NCBI GenBank assembly: GCA_032358255.1
Contig: JAULBX010026163.1
Location: forward strand, 169,688 to 233,687
Direction: 5' to 3'
From: Heterotrichella gracilis
Taxonomy: Eukaryota > Sar > Xanthophyceae > Tribonematales > Xanthonemataceae
Length of the DNA: 64,000 nucleotides
Within the stretch, counting starts at the first letter, position 1; each line of letters starts with the position of its first letter. A program made the translations under genes and the position numbers. A model generated the notes under the pieces. It was not told where the DNA came from. It saw only the letters and a list, made by a program, of their open reading frames with translations, and made no database searches. Positions 1 to 10,891 of the stretch are shown here, in pieces.

Positions 1-310
1 TTTTTGTAGACATGCTTTTGCGCGTCGCCAAGTTGCAATCAACCGGCAATGCCCCATTTATATTCTCATATTCCACATACAGCTGTTGTTCTGTCTTTTG
101 CCTTCGTTCCAATTTGATTAAGGCCTTGCACATTTGTCCCTATGTCATGCACATCTGTACACATTCGGTGTATACATATATGGTGCACCTGTTGAGAGTA
201 CTGTACTTGGCTTAGTGTGAAGTAAGCAGGGCTTTTAATTAAGTCCAAGGCAGAAAACGCACCACGCAACTGAGCCTTTCTTCCTGCCTTGTGCTAGCGC
301 CTTCTCAGGT
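1..310 (+). repeat. SINE-like dispersed repeat, truncated by window start
   Basis: This stretch is a diverged inverted copy of 32966-33285. Shared blocks include the segment around CATGCTTTTGCGCGTCGCC, the run across positions 60-215, and the terminal block near 280-305 (CTTCCTGCCTTGTGCTAGCG here, with GCCTTATGCTAGCG in the other copy). The tRNA-like head found at 33.4 kb would lie before position 1. Short ORFs in it differ mostly by replacement changes between the copies, so I do not treat them as coding. Confidence 0.75.
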
Positions 311-1114
311 TGCTCTGCATATATGCATATATATGCGTGTACTTTCAGCTTTCGGAGCTTAGCCTCTAGAGTCATGTCAGTAACGTTAAAAAAAAAAAAG
401 CGGCACGTGCAATACAGTACAGTACTTCAAGGTTGGTGCAGCAAGATGGAGTGCAGCGCAAGCCCCAGGTCAACTCCCTTTGGCACTAGCTGGTGTAGTA
501 TGCCACGGGGTACGTTTGGGTGGATCATCATATGGCAAATATTTGCACCGATAGTATTGCTGCGTGTTTGAATCATTTACTCAGTCTGACAACCACCCGC
601 TGGCAGCTGAGCTGGACTGCAATAAACTGTTACAACCCTTGTATAGCTAGGGTACTTTCAGATTTCAAGCATGACATCCCATCTAGCACCAAATAGCTAA
701 GAAGTACTCGTGATAATACATGTCAGCCAACACATGCTAGTACCTGTACAGACATGTCCCCTAGGGTATTTCTTGTCCCCTAAATTTATACCAGAACGGA
801 CAATCAATGCTACAGTAGTTACAGTGTCACAATACTCAAGATGTCCCCCATAGTTATTGCAAAATCTGCCGACGCTGCCCCGCAATTGCCAACACGCCAC
901 TTGACAAAAAAGAAAAGGAAAGCGGCGCCAAAGGCGCGCAATGCACTGCAGCTGCCAATCCTTGTGCTGCACTAGCTGTGCACACTCCATTGCTTGCTGG
1001 TGTGTTTTACATCGTAGCCTCCCCGTAAACCCCAGCGGTGCCCAAGGGGCGTATATCAATCAACATCCAACGATTCTGCAGAGAAATGGCCTCCGCAAGG
1101 GGTGTGTGACAGCG
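311..1114. other. Non-coding stretch downstream of the U-box gene
   Basis: No ORF here has recognisable protein features or splice structure. It includes a short A-run near 389 and presumably the 3' UTR of the minus-strand U-box gene next to 1115. Confidence 0.5.
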
Positions 1115-4100
1115 TCACAGCTGTGGGAAAGTTGGCGTCCAAGGGGGAGGCGGTATGCATGTGTAGGTGAAGGAGAACACACGGGGGGTGCCGGACTGGC
1201 GGGCCTCCCGGTCCAGGCGCTGAAGCAGGGTGCGGGCAGCCATCTGGGGGAGGAGGGGGGGTGACAGGGATTGAAGTTTTTAGGGTTAAGGTTCATGCGC
1301 TGTAGGAGGACCAACAGCCCAAATGGACATGTTTTATAGTGGATCACACAATTGAAGTGTTGGAGAAGTGCCTTTGAGCCAATGACATGAATCATACAAC
1401 ATGCCCCAGGTATAGGCACAATGTACACCCACTGTGGATCCCCGCCCATCCCCTCCCCTCGCCTCCACCCTCACCCCCCACCCCTCACCTGCGCCTTGGG
1501 CGGCAGCACCACCCCCTTCCCTCCCAGCAGCTCCAGCAGCCTCCCCCTCACTGCATCCCCCCCTTGGGCCTTGGCCTCTGCCTGCATGCGCTCCAGGGCC
1601 GCGCCATTGGTCGACAGGTTGTGGAGGGCAGATAGGGCGGGGAGGAGGATGGCAGGGTTGGTGGAGGGGAGGAGCTGCGGGTGGGGGAATGGGGTGGTGA
1701 GGAAGGATGTATTTTGGTTCTTGTAAATAGTACGGTGTGCTTGATTGGGTGCTTTCATTTCCCAAACATCTTAGGGATGCTGTTTAGGGTTTGGGTTGTT
1801 GGTTGCCAGGTTGTGGCTGGCGGTGGAGGCGGGAGGAGCATGGATGCCCTCCACACCCAGCCCTCAGCCCCACACCCACCACACACAAACACCCAAAATG
1901 CAGACATCTCCTCCTTACCCACCCCATCGCCCCACCTGCAGCAGCGCCCCCACCGCCCCCGCCTGCACCACCGCCCCACTGGGGGTGTGGGGGCACATTG
2001 ATGGGCCCCCCTTCCTCCCCCCAATCCCAAACAGGTTGCCCCCCCCCTTGGCCCCCGCACCACACTCTGCACAGGCGGCCTGCCTGGATGCCACCAAATG
2101 CGCCAGGGCGAGGGCGGCTAGGGTGCGGCTCTGGTCGCCTGCAGGGCAAAGGGGTCATAGGGTCATGCACTAGTTTTTTTTTTTTTTTTGTTTATTTGGA
2201 TTCACATAATTAAAGGGAGGAACGCTGCAGGGTCCTAGGATTTACAGTCAGTCAGCCAAAACAGATGTCTTGGATCGGTCACCGCACCAGGGTCGCAGAG
2301 GCTAGCAAGGCTAGGGTTTGTAAGGGTTCTGCTGAACCATATTTCATACGCCACTCACATACTCACACCCTTCAACTTACACCCTAATTATGGGTTCTGC
2401 TATCCACCGCTTTTGCTAGGGTTTTGCTAGGGTATCTAGGGTTTTCCCCCCGCGCACCTCCCTCCCGCAGCATCTCCACCAGCCCCCCCACCACAGCCCC
2501 CCCACCCCCACCAGTCAGGGTGTGGCGGATGGCCTCTACCGCCCCCCCGCTGCCGGCCACCGCCCCCCCCTCCCCCCTTGATTCCTCGTGGCACACCTGG
2601 TGGATGAGGCCGGCTGCCATATCGTGGGCCATGGGGCTGTGAGACATGGGGCTGTGAGACAAGGGGGAAGTACATAAGTCAGTGCAATTTCCAGCATGGT
2701 AACTGTGAGTGGGTGCATGGATTTCAGACCCCTTCTTTCTAAGTGGAAAACAGTGGCATTGTGGGGTATTGCCTGCCCCAGCTCAGCAGCCAGGGATGAA
2801 CTTCATGACGTGGCCAAATGGTGGCTGCTGCCGGCTGCCATGTCATGGGCCATGCGACTGTGGGACAAGGGGGTAAAGGCATGGAGAAATAGTAAGTGCA
2901 TGCCCAGTGGTTTGAAGTCAACCCCCAAATCCTATGCGTGACTCCAGCCAAGCCTAGGGTTCTGTCCACCTGTGCACACATGCAGCTGATGCCCTATGCA
3001 TGCTACCGCCTACATCTGTGTGAACCCTAAAACCCTGGTATAGGGTTTAGGGTTTTGCGCACCTGCCCTGTGCAAACATGCAGCTCAGGCCCGGCAGCAG
3101 TCCCGGGTTTGAAGCCAGCCCCACCACCGCCGCCGGGTGGGTTCCCCCTGTTTTGTGATCGTGCGCCACCTCCCACAGTAGCCAGGCGGCGTACTCCTGC
3201 CCCTACAATTGAACAAACACATAAATAAGCAAACAAACATACACGAAAAATATATCCTTATTACCTTCAAGAATGGCATTGATTGATGGGATTTACCACG
3301 CATATGCTGATGATGGCCCAGCATTACATAGGATTGTGCCTGGTGACTCGATGCGCAAGGGTGATGGGGCAGACAAACTTACCACTCCCTCACCAAAATA
3401 TTAGCCCATTCCAAGCATAAACCTAGCCAAAAAAAGCCTTACCTGCCCCGCCACGCGCCCCATCGCCCCCAGCATCTCCTGCACAATCTCCCCCTGGTTG
3501 CCCCTGTTGCTCCATAGCGCAAGGGTGGCGCGAGACGATAAAAACCTCCCCGAAGCGGAACCCTTGTCTAGGGCAACCGCCAGGGACCTGGGAACGCCAG
3601 TCCCGGGGGTGGTAAAGGATCCCAGGACATCCTCTGGCATCTTATCGGTGAGCATGTGGGTGAGCGCTGAGAGGGCCTCAGCCTGCAGGGTTTGGGGTTT
3701 TAGGGCTTTACTTTCAGCAAGAGGGGGCATGTGGCTGCGGCAGGTGTGGGTGGAGTCTCAAGCTGCTGTTTGATGTTGCAGCTGAAGCTAAGCGAATTCC
3801 TCAAAATGAATGGTATTTGACTGTAATTTGCTCAGCGATGCTCATTATGCCCATGACTTGAGACATGGCAGCAGAACTACACACAGAGCACAACTACACA
3901 GTCTGAACACGAAATACCATCCATCCATGACATGGGTAATTACACCCGCTACGCACCTCGCCTGTCGACCCTCCGCTCGCCAGGCCCCGCATTGCTGCCA
4001 GGGGATTTGTGCCCCCCCCAGTGGCGGCCCCCGCGCGGCACATCTCGCTCAAAATGTCGATTTTCGTGTTCCAGTGGTGCCACCCCAGGGATGCCAGCGC

Positions 4101-7100
4101 CATGGCTGCGGCGTGGCGGGCTGGGGGGTTTGGAGAAAAGAGGAGGAACACCAATCGGGGCAGGCCTTGATGTTGTACCACCTGTAGGCAGAGGAGGTTT
4201 TTGTTAGGTAAGCTGGTCTAGTCAAAATGCAAAAGCATGCATGGGATTTGTCGCTCAAGGTGTTGCTTCTTGAGTGACGCATGGGGATTTGGTGTTCTCC
4301 ACAAAAGCATGGGATTAATTGGGCATGCAAACTATGTGATAGGGTCACAATAAAAAGCCAGGGACACTGCTGGAAGGGTGCCCCCCTCGTCCCCCACCAC
4401 ACACCCACCACCATCATCACCCACCCACCTCCATGCATGCCCGCTCCCCCAGCTGCGCAACCCTCTTTAGGGCATTGGCAGCATGCCGCTGGCACTCCGG
4501 CTCACTGGGATCCGCCAAGCACCCCACCAGCAGCGCAACACCGCCACCTGTCACCAAGATAGATACCATAAATACATATGTATTGTAATTTGCTTGATCA
4601 ATTAAGGCAACCATATCTCTGTTGCTCTTAAACTTTCTTACTATCAGGTAAGCTGAAGCAAAAGCAATGTGCATGAGGAAAAGGCGGCATTGGTTTTAGA
4701 GGAAGTACCACAAAGGGGTGCGTATTACCCTCACCTGCCAGCACCTCCTCCCGACAGCTGGCATCGCTCGCCAGGTCAGCGAGCTGCCACACCAGGTAGG
4801 ATAATATGGACTTGTAGGCGGTGGAGGAAACGTCCTCGGAGCGCAGCCGGGCTAGGGTTTCCTGAAGGAGCGGTAGGGTAATTAAATTGGGTGTGGATGG
4901 ATGTAGGGGGCAAATACGTCACTAAGGCCAGGATCTCTCGTGGAATTCCGGGAAAAAGGACCTGCTTGATCCTGGTTGTGCTATACCCTCGCAAGCCCCA
5001 TAACCTAAACTCTAGGGACTTACCCTAGTCAGCGTCAGCTTGTCCGCCCCGACGGGCCGCTCCGCCGGGTTAGGGTACTGCCCAAAACCCTCCTGAGGCC
5101 CCTCCTCCCCCGCTGGAGATCCAGTCGCCCCCCCAAGTTGGGGGTACCCATACGCCCCCACTGCGTTTCCATACCCGTACCCCCCCAGAGGTTGCGTGAA
5201 GGAGCCGGTTGGGGTGTTAGGGTTTTCAAACGAGTAGGCGGTGACCCCCGAGGAAGGGGGGGCATCGTCCAGGCCCCCAGAAGGGGAGGTCGCTTCGAGG
5301 ATGGTGGAGGGGTAGCGGGTGTGGTGCGCTTGGGGGGCACCTGCGGATAGGGTTTAGGGTTTTGGTTGGGGATAAGTTAGGGTTGGAAGGGTATTTAATT
5401 GGTATCAGGTGGCAAGAGCTGGGGCTGGTGGCGGGGCAGTTGTGGAGATGGGGAATTTCCTCAAGAGTTTTGGTAGCTTGTTATTTAGGGCTCGAGGGTT
5501 TGGGAGAAGCGCCTACGTCGACTCATGAGTCATTTAGTAATGACTAATAGAGGAATTTTGCCTCAGACCCTAAACCCTGAAGCCTACGCATTGCCCACAG
5601 TCAACAGCACAACCCAATTCCCCCTTCAACCATTCCCCCACCCACTCACCCGCATCGCCACCCACACCCCCATCCTCCGACCGCGCCAGGGGGGTTTGGT
5701 ACGCCGAAAAGGAGGGCAGGGAGGCCTCCCTCTCCTGGGTGGCGCTGGCGCGGGTCTTGAGGCGCACAAGCTTGCGGCGCGGGGGCTCGTTGATGTTCAC
5801 CTGAAAGGAGGCAAATTGGATTGAATTAAGACCTGGTGGGGTTGCAGGATCCTCTGGTAATATCCCTGAAATTACAGCAAACAGTCGTTACAGGATTTTG
5901 GTAGATGGCAGTGTGGCTTTGAAAGAAAACTGATGCATGGGTGGTGCATGCCCGCATGGCTATATTTTTGATAACATAACAACACAGCGGTGAAAAGGGC
6001 TACACATGCCAAAAGGTTAGGTTTCTTTCTTTCTTGGCACATTGGTGCATCAGTCAATACCCACCTTGTGGCGCTCCGCCCATGAATAGATGAGGCTCTT
6101 GGGGATGTAGTTGGGCACCAGCTGGGTGAAATGCAGCTCGGTGCCAGTCAGGGGGCACATATTACTCTCTAGTAACATAATTTCCCCATCTTGTAGGGTC
6201 GCTGCAAGGGTTTTGGCAATGGTTTCCTAGGGTTTGGCACCCACCTTGTGCCGCTCCGCCCACGAGTATATGAGGCTCTTCAGGATATAGTTAGGCACTA
6301 GCTGGGTAGCGTGAAGCTCGGTGCCAGTCAGGGGGCACATGTACTCACTTTGAATAGGATTTCCCACTTCTAGGGTTTTGGCCAGAAGATCCTAGGGTTT
6401 CCAAGGGTTTTGCCCCCCACCTTGTGCCGCTCCGCCCACGAGTATATGAGGCTCTTGAGGATGTAGTTAGGCACCAGCTGGGTAGAGTGAAGCTCGGTGC
6501 CAGTCAAGGGGCACATCCTACTCCCCTCCTCAAGCCATTTCTCGATGTTCTTGCGGTCGTAGGTTTGCCCTGTAATAGGAGCAACAGGCAGCAACAATGG
6601 GTTGTCACAAGTGGGATGTATCATGACAACCTTCTGCTGATGTGTCACTACCTGCAACCCAAGTGTACCGCCGCAAGGCGTACCATGAATGCATTTGTGA
6701 TAGCACGTGTACTCATCTACATGATATAGATGAGTCACATGCACTCCAATTGAACAGCAAGGCCTGGCAAGGTGTTGTCAGTCAGCCATGCACATGCGGC
6801 GCCAAGCAATAATGTGGTCCAGGCACTGCCATGTCATTTTGCCAAAATGGCGGCGCCGCTGCTTGTACATCCATGTCCCTTGCTGGAATCACGAGGAACA
6901 GCCTGGGTACTGTTAATGCTCACCTGTTTCCACCAGGATCACTGGATCTGACATGAGCTCCTCACTGATTGGACAGCACAGCTCCTCAGGGGGGAGCACG
7001 TCATGGGAGTGCTTTGGGGGAACTGGGGAGGGAACAGGGGTGGGGTGCTGTTCCGGGGAGGCAAGGGGGGGGAGGGGGATGCCGGCGGAGGGGGGGGAGG

Positions 7101-7152
7101 GGTCGGTGGGGGGTGGGGAGTCGGGAGGGGGCGGATCGCTGCCAGCGGTCAT
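1115..7152 (-). CDS. U-box / armadillo-repeat protein, probable E3 ubiquitin ligase (PUB type)
   Basis: The 13 exons, in transcript order, are 7152-6924, 6569-6421, 5800-5650, 5340-5024, 4861-4735, 4547-4429, 4181-3957, 3682-3443, 3202-3063, 2636-2458, 2138-1936, 1674-1489 and 1243-1115. The phases close to give about 797 residues. A Pro-rich N-terminus (1-55) precedes a U-box at about 57-126, with CPISEELMSDPVI, GQTYDRKNIEKWL, CPLTG and LVPNYILKSLI, the plant PUB pattern. A low-complexity linker follows (about 127-282), then ARM-like helices, clearest in GGGVALLVGCLADP...RHAANALKRVA and ALSALHNLSTNGAALERM. U-box domains bind E2 enzymes and ARM repeats bind substrates, so ubiquitin transfer is the expected role; the substrate is unknown. 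An in-frame upstream ATG at 7356 would add 68 residues without clear homology. The U-box is split by an intron after the codons for VET. Confidence 0.92.
2636..2664 (-). promoter_or_regulatory. Tandem 3' splice sites 15 nt apart
   Basis: On the minus strand the block TCTCACAGCCCCATG is duplicated, so two acceptors lie before exon 10 of the U-box gene, with exon starts at 2651 or 2636. The 15-nt difference keeps the frame and would add five residues (SPMSH followed by SPM). Confidence 0.65.
6063..6346 (-). repeat. Two decayed partial copies of U-box exon 2
   Basis: Segments at about 6063-6172 and 6243-6342 repeat the 3' two-thirds of the U-box exon at 6421-6569 (MCPLTGTELH...LVPNY...SWAERHK), including its donor. 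Both lack the exon start (YDRKNIEKW) and an acceptor, so they sit in the following intron as non-functional tails. They still translate well, which suggests recent origin. Confidence 0.9.
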
Positions 7153-8309
7153 GGTGTGGGGTGGGGGTGGGGGCTGCGGGGTGTGGGGTGGTGGGGTGTC
7201 AGGGGTGCGCGATACATGGGGAGGGGTATCGCAGTGGGGAGGGAAGTTGCGCAGGGTTTTGGAATAGGTGATGCCAAGTGGCGGTGCACAAATGCGTTCA
7301 GCTGCGCTGATGCCAGAAGTGACTGAGAGGTGTATTGTGGCGGGGACACAGTACAATGGAGGCGCTACTGAGTATGCACATAACCAACCCCAGTGGGATA
7401 GGATATCTCAAGATTGCATTGAAATGCATATAAAGCACCCCCCCACGTGGACAACTCTGAAGAGCCAAGTTTGCTATGCCACACTTGGAACTAACCAAGG
7501 AGGAGGGGTTTCTAGAAGCACGGCGCGTGAGAGGGCATGGAACGGTCCATGAAGCCCGGCATCCCAAAGTGTGGCGACGAATGCCACCACCGATGCAGGT
7601 GCCACCAAGTGACCCAACACTAGTTAGCTCAATCGCAATGGAGGCACATGCATGGTGCCTAAACTGAACGGTGCACAGTCAAGGGCGGGCGGGCGCTGTA
7701 GCTGCATGCTCCCTATGTCCTCGGCACATGCACAGCGCATATGCATGCATTGCCCAACCCAACCCACCTCCTCCCTTGCCGTCACGCCTTTAGAAGCGCT
7801 CTCACTGCGTCCACGAGCAGACAGACTGCAATTTGGTCCCTACGATGTTTCCTTAAGAGTGCCACAGCCGAAGACGGTCGGTACAAGGTTTCGTTGTCGA
7901 CAACTACCGGATGCGATACGGCATGTCAAGGCAATACGAACAATCAGGGTTGCGTCGTTACCCAGTGAATACCACAGCCGGTGTGGGTTTTGATTTGTGC
8001 GTAATGAGGTGCATGTCACCTGGGTTTAGTGCCTTTGTATGTTGCACTTTTGCCACAGCTCTGGTGAAGCACTGAGCAGGTGTCCTGCACCTGACAGCTT
8101 GCCACCTGGCGGTAACGCTGACATGGCATATGCATGCATGCTTGCGTTTGTAACGACGCTGCTTTGTGAACACCACTGTCGTTACATACAATTAAGTTTG
8201 AAACAAACTTAACGAAAGCTTTCGCTAGCCTGCTGGGCTCGCAGGGTTACCACAATCAGCGTAGTAGGAAAGGGTCAGTCGGTAACATACCCCACCCCCG
8301 TACATATGC
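7153..8309. other. Intergenic region between divergent U-box and HTH genes
   Basis: This holds the 5' regions of two divergent genes. I see no convincing coding exon. Short palindromes occur around 8189-8225, such as TTAAGTTTG/CAAACTTAA and CGAAAGCTTTCG. The upstream in-frame extension of the U-box gene (to 7356) lies here. Confidence 0.5.
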
Positions 8310-10891
8310 ATGGAGGGGTATCGGGTGCCCCCAAAGCCACCAGCCAAGCGGCTGCAGCTGAGCGTGCAAAGCAAGAAAGCCATATGTGACCTACGGGCCT
8401 CGAACCCATGGCTCACGCAGGAGGACCTGGTGGTGCTTATCTGGCGCAGGCTGGGGCTGGACCTTGCCCGGGGTACCCTGGTGGGGGTGCTCAAGGATGC
8501 TGCCAAGTGGGAGCAGCTGGATAGGGCGCAGGTGGGTGGGTGTAGGATGCAAGCATTCCCGCCAGTTTAGCAGGATATGTTACAAGGTGAGCGCTCGCGG
8601 TTTAGCCTTGCATACAGGTGCCTTGCTCGCAGTAAGAAACATGGCCTCCAACCCTAAACCCAAAATACCCTTGTGGGGTTCCTCAAGGTCGCTGCCAAGT
8701 GGGAGCAGCCTGGATAGGGCGCAGGTGGGTGGGCGGTAACATATATAGGAAGGTTGAAAGTCAACCTTTTTGTGCTTATAGGGTGCAGGCGGGTCTGTAC
8801 TGACACTGCTCATACCGTTGGTGCCCCCAGGAACTACAGTCTAACTTCTAGTATAAGCGCGTGAAACCCTACAACCCTAAACCCTCGTGGGGTTCCTCTG
8901 CCAAGTGGGAGCAGCTGGATAAGGCGCAGGTGGGTGGTGTTGCTGGTTATATGGCAAGATTTGGCAGTCAGTCTTCCAATCATACGGGTCTGTTCTGTTT
9001 CAAGCAGGGTTCCTGACATAGGTCGTACCATTGCATGCCCGCACTGACTAAATCCCCATCTCCACACCCTGCACCCTATACTCTTGTGGGGTCTCAAGGA
9101 CGGAAGGTTCAGGAACTGGCCGCCTGAGAAGCTCCGCAGCGCAAAGTACCCGATAACGTACCGATACAGTACCCAGCTGGCACCGGCACTGCTCCGGCGG
9201 CGCCAGCAGTGCACTCCATAGCCCAGCCAAACCCCACGAAACCCTACCAAAACCCTACTGGACATGCCCCTAGCTGGGAGTGGCACGTGCTCCTGTGTAC
9301 TAGCAGGCCAGCGCCAGCGATGCACTCCATAGCCCCACAAACCCTACCAATACCGTACCAAACCCACAAAACCCTACCAAAACCCTACCAAAACCCTAGA
9401 AACCCTGCTAGACATAACACCAGCGTGACAGTGGTTCATGCTGCCGCAGGTGACTTCAAAGAAGCTGCGCAGCGCAAAATTCCCGCAACTGGAGCAGGCT
9501 TTATTCCTGTGGTACCAGCAGGCCAGGGGTGCACCAGGGCAAGCATATTCAGCCATACCCTGTCAAACCCTACCAGACCCAACCCTTCACAAATGCAGAA
9601 CGATATTATTATTTTCAGTCCAATGATTGACACACAGGTACCCTGATCTTGCACACCATGATCAGCGATTATTACATGCCCTGCAGGTGACTTCCAAGAA
9701 GCTGCGCAGCGTAAAGTACCCGCAACTAGAGCAGGCGCTGCACCTGTGGTACCAGCAGGCCAGGGGTGCAGCAGCCACCAGCAACACCCTGTCGGACGCC
9801 CGCCTGCTGGCCCAGGCACAGACCCTGGCTAAGGGTTTCCCTGACATCCCCGACGCAACAGGTGAGGCCAATCTTAACTCTCCTCAGTTTTTGCTTAGAG
9901 GGGATATGTAGAAGTGGTGGGTGGCCGTGGTATGTACCACGGTTGCCACTCGCGCAGAGAGGTGCCCTGCATTCCCCTCCAACGTTGTAATGCCAACATT
10001 TAATTTGTACTACATATACATCAGTACAAGATACATTTTGTATTATTCTAAAGTCTACTTAGTTACTTACGCAATATGATTTCTCCTGCAGAGCTTAGTG
10101 CTGGCTGGCTGCAACGCTTCAAGCAGCGCCACCACATAAGCACCGCTGCCAGGCAGGCGCATGCGCAGCATGCAGCGGGTGAGCCCAGTACCGGCGAGCC
10201 CAGCATCAGTGGTGACACAGGCGTAGGTGGCGGCACCAGGGCGCTGCCAGAGGGCTCAACCAGGCATGGGCATGTGCAGCGTACAGCTGGTGGGCCCAGT
10301 ACTGGCGAGCCCAGCACCAGTGGCGGCGCTGCGGGATTGGCTGGCATCCAGGGGGTGCTTCCTCAACCGCCCCCCCGGGAGGCCAGCAACAGCGCCACCA
10401 GCCGTGCTCAGGTGCAGCCCGCGGTGGGTGTGCCCAGTGGACTGCCAGGTGGCGACCCAGGCTTAGGCGGCACCCAAGGGGTGGTGCCGGAGGGCAACGG
10501 CGTGGACCCCCCTGCTGCGCACGTGTTGGTTGCCGAGGCGTTGGAGGTAGAGACTGTGGTGGGGGTGCGGGGGGATGCGGCGGGGCAGAAGAGTGCAGAG
10601 GCTGTGGTGGGGGCTGTGGTGGGGGCAGCGGGGGTGGAGAGTGCGGAGGAGCAGGGGAGTGACAGGGATGATGATGATGGTTTGGTGTACCCCAATGACG
10701 TGCAACCCCCGGTGGTGTCCCTGGCCCAAGCGCGGTTTTGCGCTGAACAGCTGATGCAGTTTGTGCAGGGCCAGCCCCACTACCCGGTGGAGTTCCAGCA
10801 CTGGATGAGTAGGATACAGGGCCAGATAGACAGCGACCTCGCCGCTAGGCTGCTGTCACAGCGAGCGCAAACCCTAAACCCTAAACCATGA
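8310..10891 (+). CDS. CENP-B/Tc5-type helix-turn-helix protein
   Basis: The exons are 8310-8531, 9687-9861 and 10092-10891, giving 398 residues. Residues about 12-74 resemble the N-terminal Psq/CENP-B HTH (SVQSKKAICDLRASNPWLTQ, then TLVGVLKDAAKWEQ). Residues 75-149 match the second, Tc5-type HTH: KKLRSVKYPQLEQALHLWYQQAR, a variable linker, then GWLQRFKQRHHIS. The remainder is Gly/Ala/Pro-rich and low complexity, with an imperfect repeat near GEPSTGEPS. No DDE transposase core is visible, so this looks like the DNA-binding part of a pogo/Tc5-like transposase, domesticated or truncated. Its last residues (TLNPKP) are encoded by CCCTAAA repeats before the stop, so the true 3' end could differ. 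DNA binding is inferred from the family; the target is unknown. Confidence 0.75.
8655..9560 (+). repeat. Partial copies of HTH exons 1 and 2
   Basis: Two tails of exon 1 with donor-like ends lie at about 8676-8732 and 8886-8932, encoding decayed GVLK.AAKWEQ..AQ. Upstream heads of exon 2 lie at about 9116-9200 (badly decayed) and 9450-9550. The latter has an intact acceptor and reads VTSKKLRSAKFPQLEQALFL and beyond, nearly identical to the working exon at 9687. Spacers hold arrays of AACCCTACC-like repeats, especially 9230-9420. The 9450 copy could still be used as an alternative exon. Confidence 0.85.

Noticed and set aside
10862-10888. Chromosome end / true telomere
   Set aside because: Telomere motifs here are short (two or three units), imperfect and spread through all introns in both orientations, with genes continuing on both sides.
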